A stretch of 21,904 nucleotides of DNA from Bacteroidota bacterium (GTDB taxonomy: Bacteria; Bacteroidota; Bacteroidia; Flavobacteriales; Flavobacteriaceae). Made by a program: the position numbers and the translations under genes. Below the pieces are notes generated by a model. The model searched no databases and was not told the DNA's origin. It saw nothing but the letters and a program-made list of their open reading frames with translations. Positions 15,799 to 21,462 of this stretch are shown one piece after another; within the stretch, counting starts at the first letter, position 1, and each line of letters opens with the position of its first letter. Where the stretch lies: contig JAEWCF010000100.1 in the NCBI GenBank assembly GCA_023390775.1, positions 1 through 21,904 on the forward strand, read 5' to 3'.

Positions 15799-15866
15799 GG
15801 GCGTGCCCCTTCGGGTCGTGCTGTACGCGGTGCGCGGCACCATGCTTCCATCACTCACGCGCCTCA
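15799..15866. repeat. Probable degenerate dispersed non-coding element in the hemE-hemF spacer
   Basis: A G+C-rich stretch unlike its A+T-rich flanks. It opens GGGCGTGCCCCTTCGGGTCG and contains a short hairpin GGTGC-GCG-GCACC (15829-15841), ending in CACTCACGCGCC. The opening words match, from memory, a dispersed intergenic repeat common in Flavobacterium-type genomes; that identification needs a genome search. It directly follows the octamer array. Confidence 0.45.
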
Positions 15867-15880
15867 CAATAAGCATTTGA

Positions 15881-16780
15881 ATGAAAGAGAAATTTTTATC
15901 CTTTATACAAAATCTCCAGGATCAGATCTGCGAGGCGCTCGAAAAGGTTGACGGCAACGCAAAATTCCGCGAGGATCTTTGGGACAGGCCGGAAGGCGGT
16001 GGCGGGCGCACCCGCGTGATCGAGAACGGGAATGTGTTCGAGAAGGGCGGCGTGAACATCTCGGCCGTTCACGGAAAACTGCCCGAGGCGATGCAGAAAA
16101 TGTTCAACGTAGGCGAGGTGGATTTTTTCGCCTGCGGGCTCAGCCTGGTCATTCACCCCAAATCGCCGATGGTGTCCACCGTACATGCAAACTGGCGGTA
16201 TTTTGAGATGTACGACGCATCGGGTAACGTGATCGATCAATGGTTTGGCGGCGGCCAGGACCTGACGCCGTACTACCTATTTGAGGAAGACGCGCGCCAT
16301 TTCCATCAAGTCTGCAAGTCTGCCTGCGACAGGCACGACCCATCATTCTATCCAAAATACAAGAAACAGTGCGACCAGTATTTTTGGAACGCGCACCGTA
16401 ACGAAGCGCGCGGCATCGGCGGATTGTTTTTTGACTATCTCAAGAAGGGCGAGAAATCCCTCGAGCAATGGTATGATTTCGTGACCGACGTCGGCAACGG
16501 TTTTACATCGGCCTACATTCCCATCGCCCATAAAAGAAAGGATCTCCCGTATTCCGATGCGCACCGCACCTGGCAGGAAATCCGCCGCGGCCGCTACGTC
16601 GAGTTCAACCTTGTGCACGATAAGGGAACGCTCTTCGGCCTGCGAACCAACGGCCGCATCGAGAGCATCCTGATGAGCCTGCCACCGAAGGTGCAGTGGG
16701 TGTATGATCATCATGCGGAGGCGGGGTCGGAGGAGGCGAAGCTTGTTGAGGTTTTGAAAACGCCTGTTGAGTGGTTGTAA
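15881..16780 (+). CDS. hemF: Oxygen-dependent coproporphyrinogen-III oxidase
   Basis: A 299-residue enzyme, the same length as Escherichia coli HemF. It uses O2 to decarboxylate the A and B ring propionates of coproporphyrinogen III, giving protoporphyrinogen IX. Conserved blocks: GGGGRTRVIENGNVFEKGGV, ISAVHG, VHANWRYFEM, FGGGQDLTPYYLFEEDARHFH and GIGGLFFDYL, then RGRYVEFNLVHDKGTLFGL near the end. It begins 113 bases after hemE. Choosing HemF over radical-SAM HemN implies haem synthesis suited to oxic conditions, at least from this locus. Confidence 0.97.
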   Translation: MKEKFLSFIQNLQDQICEALEKVDGNAKFREDLWDRPEGGGGRTRVIENGNVFEKGGVNISAVHGKLPEAMQKMFNVGEVDFFACGLSLVIHPKSPMVSTVHANWRYFEMYDASGNVIDQWFGGGQDLTPYYLFEEDARHFHQVCKSACDRHDPSFYPKYKKQCDQYFWNAHRNEARGIGGLFFDYLKKGEKSLEQWYDFVTDVGNGFTSAYIPIAHKRKDLPYSDAHRTWQEIRRGRYVEFNLVHDKGTLFGLRTNGRIESILMSLPPKVQWVYDHHAEAGSEEAKLVEVLKTPVEWL

Positions 16781-16781
16781 A

Positions 16782-16816
16782 GCTTTCCGCTATCAGCCGT
16801 CAGCTATCAGCTATCC
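16782..16816. repeat. Heptamer tandem array after the hemF stop
   Basis: Five units in 7-bp register: GCTTTCC, GCTATCA, GCCGTCA, GCTATCA, GCTATCC. It starts two bases after the hemF TAA. A further AGCTA-rich stretch (about 16914-16943, CAGCTAA/CAGCTAAAAGCT) lies just before hemB and shares the AGCTA word. Confidence 0.75.
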
Positions 16817-16869
16817 ATCCCGCGAGCGTTTATCATTACAATGATTACCGTTTATAATAAGGTTTACTG

Positions 16870-16901
16870 TTTGCCAAATAGAAAAGAGATATATAATTTT
16901 A
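16870..16901 (+). promoter_or_regulatory. Candidate internal promoter for hemB
   Basis: TTTG (16870-16873), 20-base spacer, TAATTTTA (16894-16901), which matches TAnnTTTG except for the last base. Transcription would start near 16908, about 40 bases before hemB. The 167-base spacer and this motif suggest that hemB may not depend wholly on the hemA promoter. Confidence 0.35.
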
Positions 16902-16947
16902 AGTCCAATCAAAACTGACAGCTAACAACAGCTAAAAGCTATTCCCC

Positions 16948-17940
16948 ATGTTCCCCCACCAACGCCCACGCCGCCTCCGCACCAACGACTCCATCCGTTC
17001 GATTGCGCGAGAGACCACGATAAGCCCCAGCGATTTCATGCTCCCCATGTTCATCGCCGAGGGCAAGGATTACAAATCGCCGATTCCGTCGATGCCGGGC
17101 ATTTTCCGGCAGTCGTTGGACCATACCGTCGAGCAGGTCAAACAGGCCTGGAACCTCGGAATCCGCGCCGTAAACATCTATGTAAAGGTCAGTGAAAATC
17201 TCAAAGACAATACCGGCAAGGAAGCCTGGAACAACGACGGGCTGATGCAACAGGCCATCCGCGCGATCAAGGATGCCGTGCCTGAGATGATCGTGATGCC
17301 CGATGTCGCGCTCGATCCGTATTCGATTTACGGACACGATGGCATCATCGAGAAAGGCTACGTCCAAAACGACGCTACCAACGAGGCGCTGGTCAAAATG
17401 GGGCTTTCGCACGCCGCCGCCGGAGCCGACTTCCTCGCTCCGTCCGACATGATGGACGGCCGGGTTTTGATGCTTCGCAACGCACTCGAAAAAGAGGGCT
17501 ACCACAACGTGGGGATCATGAGCTATTCGGCCAAGTATGCCTCGGCGTTTTACGGTCCGTTCCGCGATGCGCTGGACTCGGCGCCGGTGGATGCCCAGAA
17601 TATTCCCAAGGACAAAAAGACCTACCAGATGGACATCGGCAACCGGTTGGAGGCCGTCCGCGAAGCCGTCATGGATGTTGAGGAAGGCGCCGATATCGTC
17701 ATGGTCAAGCCCGGGATCGCCTATCTGGACATCGTTCGCGAGGTCAAGAATGCGGTCAACGTGCCGGTAGCGGTGTACCATGTTTCGGGCGAGTACGCGA
17801 TGGTCAAGGCCGCCGCCGAACGCGGATGGATCGACCACGACCGCACCATGATCGAGCAGCTCACCTGCATCAAACGCGCAGGCGCAAGCCTGATCACGAC
17901 GTATTTTGCTCTCGAAGCCGCACAACTAATTAATAGTTAA
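16948..17940 (+). CDS. hemB: Porphobilinogen synthase (delta-aminolevulinic acid dehydratase)
   Basis: A 330-residue enzyme joining two 5-aminolevulinates to make porphobilinogen. The two Schiff-base lysines are in MSYSAKYAS (K196) and VMVKPG (K254). The metal segment reads DVALDPYSIYGHDG at about 119-132, with Asp in place of the three zinc-binding cysteines, so this is the Cys-less, probably magnesium-dependent type. The start MFPHQRPRRLRTNDSIRSIA is usual for the family in this group. Its last residues Ile-Asn-Ser and the TAA stop come from a heptamer array. It is the last haem gene of the plus arm, out of pathway order. Confidence 0.96.
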   Translation: MFPHQRPRRLRTNDSIRSIARETTISPSDFMLPMFIAEGKDYKSPIPSMPGIFRQSLDHTVEQVKQAWNLGIRAVNIYVKVSENLKDNTGKEAWNNDGLMQQAIRAIKDAVPEMIVMPDVALDPYSIYGHDGIIEKGYVQNDATNEALVKMGLSHAAAGADFLAPSDMMDGRVLMLRNALEKEGYHNVGIMSYSAKYASAFYGPFRDALDSAPVDAQNIPKDKKTYQMDIGNRLEAVREAVMDVEEGADIVMVKPGIAYLDIVREVKNAVNVPVAVYHVSGEYAMVKAAAERGWIDHDRTMIEQLTCIKRAGASLITTYFALEAAQLINS

Positions 17941-17950
17941 TAATTAATAA
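17930..17950. repeat. Heptamer tandem array containing the hemB stop codon
   Basis: TTAATAG, TTAATAA, TTAATAA in 7-bp register. The hemB stop TAA (17938-17940) lies in the second unit and the codons just before it lie in the first. It is followed directly by the palindromic element. Confidence 0.65.
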
Positions 17951-17952
17951 TT

Positions 17953-18076
17953 GGAGCTGATCCGGCTCTCCGCGCACACGAGCGAAGCGAACTGGCGAAG
18001 CAATCTTTTGCAGACCTCGAAGGTCTTTAAGACCTTCGAGGTCTTAAACAAAAGGATGCTGCTGCGATCCGGGCTA
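17953..18076. repeat. Composite palindromic intergenic element, copy 1
   Basis: The core (18013-18043) is a perfect 31-base palindrome: arm GACCTCGAAGGTCTT, one-base centre T, arm AAGACCTTCGAGGTC. An A-T pair extends it by one each side, and an outer stem CTTTTG/CAAAAG (18005-18010, 18049-18054) encloses it. The flanks GGAGCTGATCCGGCTCTCCG and GGATGCTGCTGCGATCCGGG resemble, from memory, the ends of a dispersed intergenic repeat of Flavobacterium-type genomes. It lies between hemB and the cytochrome gene and ends eight bases before the cytochrome ATG. It would fold strongly in RNA and could end or stabilise the haem operon transcript. Confidence 0.75.
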
Positions 18077-18084
18077 AAATCACA

Positions 18085-18447
18085 ATGAAAAAATTATCTG
18101 CAATCATATTGTCGCTCCTGCTTTGGAGTTGCGCCGAAAAGAAGGAAAATCCAACATCCGAACAAAAAGATCCCGTCGCGTTGGGCAAGGAACTGTTCGA
18201 GGGAACGGGCAACTGTTTTGCCTGCCACAAAGAAGACCAAAAGATCATCGGGCCGTCAATCGTGGAAATCGCGAAGAAATACCGTGACCAACAGGCCGAT
18301 ATGGTCGAGTTTCTTAAGGGCAACGGCGAGCCCATCGTCGATCCGTCGCAATATGAGGTGATGAAGACAAATTTCACCATTACCAAGGCGATGAGCAATG
18401 AGGAGCTCGAGGCGTTGGAAGCTTATATGATGAGTTTTCTTAATTAG
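18085..18447 (+). CDS. Lipoprotein cytochrome c (class I-like)
   Basis: A 120-residue protein. The signal peptide MKKLSAIILSLLLWSC ends in a lipobox with Cys16, so the protein is exported and lipid-anchored. CFACH (44-48) is the covalent haem-attachment CXXCH motif. GPS follows, and M93 in YEVMKTNF is the probable distal iron ligand. One haem domain of about 85 residues, as in small diffusible or tethered electron carriers. Its redox partner is not visible here. It is a direct consumer of the haem made by the upstream operon. Its last Asn codon and TAG stop belong to an octamer array. Confidence 0.92.
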   Translation: MKKLSAIILSLLLWSCAEKKENPTSEQKDPVALGKELFEGTGNCFACHKEDQKIIGPSIVEIAKKYRDQQADMVEFLKGNGEPIVDPSQYEVMKTNFTITKAMSNEELEALEAYMMSFLN

Positions 18448-18473
18448 CCAATTAGCTAATTAGCGAATGATGG
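18442..18473. repeat. Octamer tandem array containing the cytochrome c stop codon
   Basis: AATTAGCC, AATTAGCT, AATTAGCG, AATGATGG in 8-bp register. The terminal AAT codon and TAG stop (18442-18447) are in the first unit, the same arrangement and nearly the same word as at the end of hemE. Confidence 0.8.
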
Positions 18474-18488
18474 TAGGCGGAAAATTTG

Positions 18489-18496
18489 TATTTTTC
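18489..18496 (+). promoter_or_regulatory. Weak candidate -7 element for the small secreted protein
   Basis: TATTTTTC differs from TAnnTTTG in the last base and lies 18 bases before ATG 18515. No -33 element was found. Listed because this is the only plausible start point for the four-gene run that follows. Confidence 0.25.
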
Positions 18497-18514
18497 ACTT
18501 TCAATTGATTAGGT

Positions 18515-18808
18515 ATGAGGGCTATTTGGATTTTCGCAATATTAATCTCTCAGGGTATTTTTGCCCAAGATGAAAAGCCTGTCATTGCGCCGAGTCTTCA
18601 GGCGTTGGCCAAAGTTGAGATTCCGCCCTCAATTGAAATCAATCCGCTAGCCGGGAATTACAATTGGAGAAGGGATGCGCGTCGCGAAGAAATCATGAAG
18701 GACATCGTCACCCGCGAGAATTATTGGGATTGCCAGGGGCGGGAGCTTCCGCCGGATGCATTCAGGGCCGTCAATACCGAATCCGCGTATCGCATCATGA
18801 CCCGATAA
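18515..18808 (+). CDS. Small secreted protein of unknown function
   Basis: A 97-residue protein. MRAIWIFAILISQGIFAQ is a good signal peptide with cleavage after FAQ or FA, leaving about 79 residues. The mature part is charged, with NYNWRRDARREEIMKDIV and a lone Cys in ENYWDCQGRELPPDAF. I do not recognise a family. It precedes the lipoprotein cyclophilin gene by 28 bases and may be co-expressed. Real rather than spurious because it has a signal peptide, fills the gap between flanking genes, and has no competing frame. Confidence 0.65.
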   Translation: MRAIWIFAILISQGIFAQDEKPVIAPSLQALAKVEIPPSIEINPLAGNYNWRRDARREEIMKDIVTRENYWDCQGRELPPDAFRAVNTESAYRIMTR

Positions 18809-18836
18809 ATGTGGAAATCATAGTCTAGTACAAAAA

Positions 18837-19466
18837 GTGGTTTCATCCAAATTTATCGCTGGTTTGTGGTTCGGCGTGTTGCTCGCAACGGGATGCAATC
18901 AAAGGACGTTTGATCCTGATTGGACCCAAATTAACGCCCCCGCCACATTCACTGCACGCTTCGAGACCACAAAGGGCGATTTTGAAGTTGAGGTCAACCG
19001 CCAATATTGTCCCTATGCCGCCGACCGTTTTTACCAACTCGTCAAGTCCGGGTATTTTGACAACGGAATTTTTTACCGCGTCGTTCCTGATTTTGTGGCG
19101 CAGTTTGGCAATACCCATATCGCCGAAATGGAGCAATGGCGCAAATTTATTATCCCCGACGAACCGGTGAAATTGAGAAACACCCGCGGGACGCTTAGTT
19201 TTGCACGCTTCGGAAAAGAATCCCGAGACCTCGAAGTTTTTATAAACCTGAACGACAACGCCGTTTTGGACACGCTCGAACAAGGCGGCGTGAGGGGTTT
19301 TCCTGCCTTTGGCCGGGTTGTCCGCGGAATGGAGACCATTGACGAGCTTTATTCGGATTATGGCGAGAAAACCATGAGCGACGGTCGGCTTTATTCCGAT
19401 CGGGCCGCGTTCCAGAAGAAATTTGACCGGTTGGATATGATCATCAAAGCTTATGTGGTAGAATGA
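18837..19466 (+). CDS. Lipoprotein peptidyl-prolyl cis-trans isomerase (cyclophilin type)
   Basis: A 209-residue exported cyclophilin. MVSSKFIAGLWFGVLLATGC is a signal peptide with a lipobox-like end at Cys20. The isomerase fold shows FTARFETTKGDFEVEVNR, AADRFYQLVKSGYFDNGIFYRVVPDFVAQFG with the catalytic Arg of FYRVVPDF, and GFPAFGRVVRGMETIDELY near the end. The canonical cyclophilin GTLSFAR block is kept. It probably assists folding of periplasmic or outer-membrane proteins. The start is GTG at 18837; no in-frame ATG sits nearby and this one gives an intact signal peptide. It overlaps the methyltransferase gene by four bases (ATGA). Confidence 0.88.
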   Translation: MVSSKFIAGLWFGVLLATGCNQRTFDPDWTQINAPATFTARFETTKGDFEVEVNRQYCPYAADRFYQLVKSGYFDNGIFYRVVPDFVAQFGNTHIAEMEQWRKFIIPDEPVKLRNTRGTLSFARFGKESRDLEVFINLNDNAVLDTLEQGGVRGFPAFGRVVRGMETIDELYSDYGEKTMSDGRLYSDRAAFQKKFDRLDMIIKAYVVE

Positions 19467-19942
19467 CGCACCAAGCCATCATCTCGTGTCCGCTGGGGAC
19501 CGTGAGTATAACGGCGGATGAATCCGGAGTAAAAGCAATATCCGTTTCCGATGGCAAGCCGGAGCAGGAAATTGTGCCGGAGAATCTGGCGCAGGTGGTT
19601 TCGGAACTTCGGGAATATTTCGATGGTGCGCGCGGTACTTTCAGTTTCATTCTTAATCCCGAAGGCACCGAATTCCAAAAGCGGGTCTGGAATGCGTTGC
19701 TGGAAATCCCGTTCGGTAGCACAATCAGTTATTTTGATTTGGCCAGGACGCTTGGCGATGTCAAGGCAATCAGGGCTGTCGCATCGGCAAATGGGAAGAA
19801 TGCTTTGTGGATCGCCGTTCCCTGTCACCGGGTCATCGGCAGCGATGGCTCGCTTACCGGATATGCCGGGGGCCTGTGGAGGAAGAAGTGGTTGTTGGAA
19901 CATGAGAATCCGTCGGCGCAGCAAAGTTTGTTTGAGCGGTAA
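19463..19942 (+). CDS. ogt: Methylated-DNA--protein-cysteine methyltransferase
   Basis: A 159-residue suicide DNA-repair protein that moves O6-alkyl groups from guanine to its own cysteine. The active-site motif is AVPCHRVIGSDGSLTGYAGG with Cys121. The HTH-containing C-terminal domain begins FQKRVWNALLEIPFGSTISY. ASANGKNALW precedes the active site in place of the more usual NGKNP, a small deviation. The short N-terminal domain fits Ogt-type rather than Ada-type enzymes. Coupled to the cyclophilin gene by a four-base overlap. Confidence 0.94.
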   Translation: MTHQAIISCPLGTVSITADESGVKAISVSDGKPEQEIVPENLAQVVSELREYFDGARGTFSFILNPEGTEFQKRVWNALLEIPFGSTISYFDLARTLGDVKAIRAVASANGKNALWIAVPCHRVIGSDGSLTGYAGGLWRKKWLLEHENPSAQQSLFER

Positions 19943-20051
19943 AGTTTACATCGTTTTAGGCCATCATGGGGGTGGGGCTATGTTTTGCGACTTCATTAAC
20001 AAAAAAGACGGTTTTTCCGCAGACATCGCCAGAGGGGCAGGCCGTAACTTG

Positions 20052-20082
20052 GACCTCAAAGGTTTTCAAAACCTTTGAGGTT
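20052..20082. repeat. Palindromic element, copy 2
   Basis: A 31-base palindrome: arm GACCTCAAAGGTTTT, centre C, arm AAAACCTTTGAGGTT. Fourteen Watson-Crick pairs plus a terminal G-T. It is the same family as 18013-18043: two base-pair positions differ and both are compensated on the opposite arm. It lies in the 279-base spacer between ogt and the serine hydrolase, followed by TAAAATTTAAC. The rest of that spacer shows no other clear feature apart from the candidate -7 at 20200. Confidence 0.8.
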
Positions 20083-20199
20083 AAAATTTAACATTTGAAT
20101 TTTGGTAAAATATCGCTTGAAGTCCCCACAGAAATCACATCCTTCAAACCTGATCCCTCAATATCGCCACAACCCAACCCGCCACTCCACGCAATTTTT

Positions 20200-20207
20200 T
20201 AACTTCG
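20200..20207 (+). promoter_or_regulatory. Candidate serine-hydrolase -7 element
   Basis: TAACTTCG matches TAnnTTTG except for one base and is followed by CAC, as is common in Bacteroidota promoters. It lies 14 bases before ATG 20222. No -33 TTG at standard spacing. Confidence 0.4.
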
Positions 20208-20221
20208 CACAAACCCTACAC

Positions 20222-21373
20222 ATGAAATTTCTGAAACGCCTCCTTCTCTTTCTAGCCGGCTTCCTTTTAATTACGTATATCCTGCTGCTGATCTTCGACG
20301 CGACCTACCTGCTCCGCGCGGTACGGATCATCTATTTCAACGGACACAAAACCGCGTTTCTCGACGACTATAAATATTTTGACAACGTCATAATCGACAA
20401 TGGGACCGCGCAACCGTGGCCGATTTCCAGGAATTACAACAAACAAAAATTGTCTGAACGGCTTGCACAGGTTCATCGTGAAACCAATACCGTTGCGTTT
20501 GTTGTGATAAAAAACGACAGTCTCCTGCACGAAAGTTATTATGAAGGCTATGGCCCCGATTCCAAATCCAATGCCTTCTCGATGGCCAAGAGCATTGTTA
20601 CGGCGGCGCTTGGAAAAGCGATCCTGGAGGGGAAGATCAGGTCTTTGGACCAACCCGTTTCTGATTTCTATCCGCAATTTGCAAAGGGATCTCCGTCACG
20701 CATGACCGTGGGCGACTTGTCATCGATGTCCTCGGGCCTAAATTGGGACGAAAATTACTACAGCCCATTATCGATTACGACACGCGCCTATTTTGACGAA
20801 AACCTCGATAGCTTGGTCCTGGGTCTGAAGGGAGCCGAAGAACCTGGGCGCGCCTTCAAATACCTGAGCGGCAACACCCAACTGTTGGCCATGGTCGTGC
20901 AGAAGGCCACGCAAACCCCTCTCAACCATTACATCGCCGAAAAGTTTTGGATCCCGATAGGAGCCGAAGAGCCCGCGTTGTGGCAAACCGACCGCGAGGG
21001 TGGAACGGTTAAGGCGTATTGTTGCATCGGGAGCAATGCACGTGATTTTGCACGGTTCGGGAAACTTTTTATGGATTACGGCCGGTGGAATGGCAAGCAG
21101 ATTCTCGACAGCGCATTCGTGGCCAAATCGATTGTTCCCCGTTTTGCCGATGCTCCCCAATACGGGTACGGCTGGTGGCTGTTTGAACAGCAGGGCCACA
21201 AAGGATTTTACATGCGCGGGCATTTGGGACAATACACCATAGTTATTCCCGATCTCGACCTGATCATCGTGAGGTTGGGACGCCATCACATCCGAAGCAA
21301 AACCGATGATCCGCATAGTGAGGATTTCCGCACGATCGTTCGCGAGGTGTTGAAAATGGTTTCCAAGGATTAG
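20222..21373 (+). CDS. Membrane-anchored serine hydrolase, class C beta-lactamase-like
   Basis: A 383-residue protein of the beta-lactamase/penicillin-binding-like superfamily. A hydrophobic N-terminus (residues 5-25, LKRLLLFLAGFLLITYILLL) serves as signal anchor, placing the enzyme outside the inner membrane. The nucleophile motif SxxK is SMAK (S120-K123), and YLS (Y214-S216) stands where class C enzymes have Y-x-N or Y-x-S. GHLGQ near the C-terminus occupies the usual third-motif position. Many members are esterases or peptidases rather than true beta-lactamases, so antibiotic resistance should not be assumed. ATG 20222 is chosen over the longer frame because the signal anchor begins there and the candidate -7 lies just upstream. 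Confidence 0.9.
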   Translation: MKFLKRLLLFLAGFLLITYILLLIFDATYLLRAVRIIYFNGHKTAFLDDYKYFDNVIIDNGTAQPWPISRNYNKQKLSERLAQVHRETNTVAFVVIKNDSLLHESYYEGYGPDSKSNAFSMAKSIVTAALGKAILEGKIRSLDQPVSDFYPQFAKGSPSRMTVGDLSSMSSGLNWDENYYSPLSITTRAYFDENLDSLVLGLKGAEEPGRAFKYLSGNTQLLAMVVQKATQTPLNHYIAEKFWIPIGAEEPALWQTDREGGTVKAYCCIGSNARDFARFGKLFMDYGRWNGKQILDSAFVAKSIVPRFADAPQYGYGWWLFEQQGHKGFYMRGHLGQYTIVIPDLDLIIVRLGRHHIRSKTDDPHSEDFRTIVREVLKMVSKD

Positions 21374-21386
21374 CGCAACTTATCCC

Positions 21387-21412
21387 ACGATAAAATCATT
21401 CGATTTTAACGT
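21387..21412. promoter_or_regulatory. Inverted repeat upstream of katG, operator candidate
   Basis: TAAAATC (21391-21397), spacer ATTC, GATTTTA (21402-21408), extended outward by ACG and CGT with one A/A mismatch: 10 of 11 positions pair. It is A+T-rich and not followed by a U-run, so a terminator for the serine hydrolase is less likely than a protein-binding site. It ends 14 bases before the candidate katG -7. Confidence 0.4.
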
Positions 21413-21426
21413 AACTTTAATTGCTG

Positions 21427-21434
21427 TATCTTAG
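21427..21434 (+). promoter_or_regulatory. Candidate katG -7 element
   Basis: TATCTTAG matches TAnnTTTG except for one base, 28 bases before ATG 21463. The expected -33 region holds part of the inverted repeat and no TTG, which could fit an activator-dependent promoter. Confidence 0.35.
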
Positions 21435-21462
21435 CCTGGCACTTGATTATCAACCAATAACA

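Noticed and set aside
16863..16874. TACTGTTTG as a hemB -7 element
   Set aside because: It has three bases instead of two between TA and TTTG. The TTTG itself fits better as the -33 of TAATTTTA.
16939..17925. Long minus-strand frame opposite hemB
   Set aside because: His/Val/Asp-rich antisense shadow of a well-conserved hemB, with no independent family similarity.
18510..18517. TAGGTATG as a -7 element for the small secreted protein
   Set aside because: It overlaps the ATG, so transcription would begin inside the gene.
18837..18839. Possible frameshift or missing start before the cyclophilin
   Set aside because: GTG at 18837 gives an intact lipoprotein signal peptide, so no repair is needed.
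20222..21373. Calling the serine hydrolase an antibiotic beta-lactamase
   Set aside because: SxxK and YxS motifs are shared by esterases and peptidases of the same superfamily, so resistance cannot be inferred.
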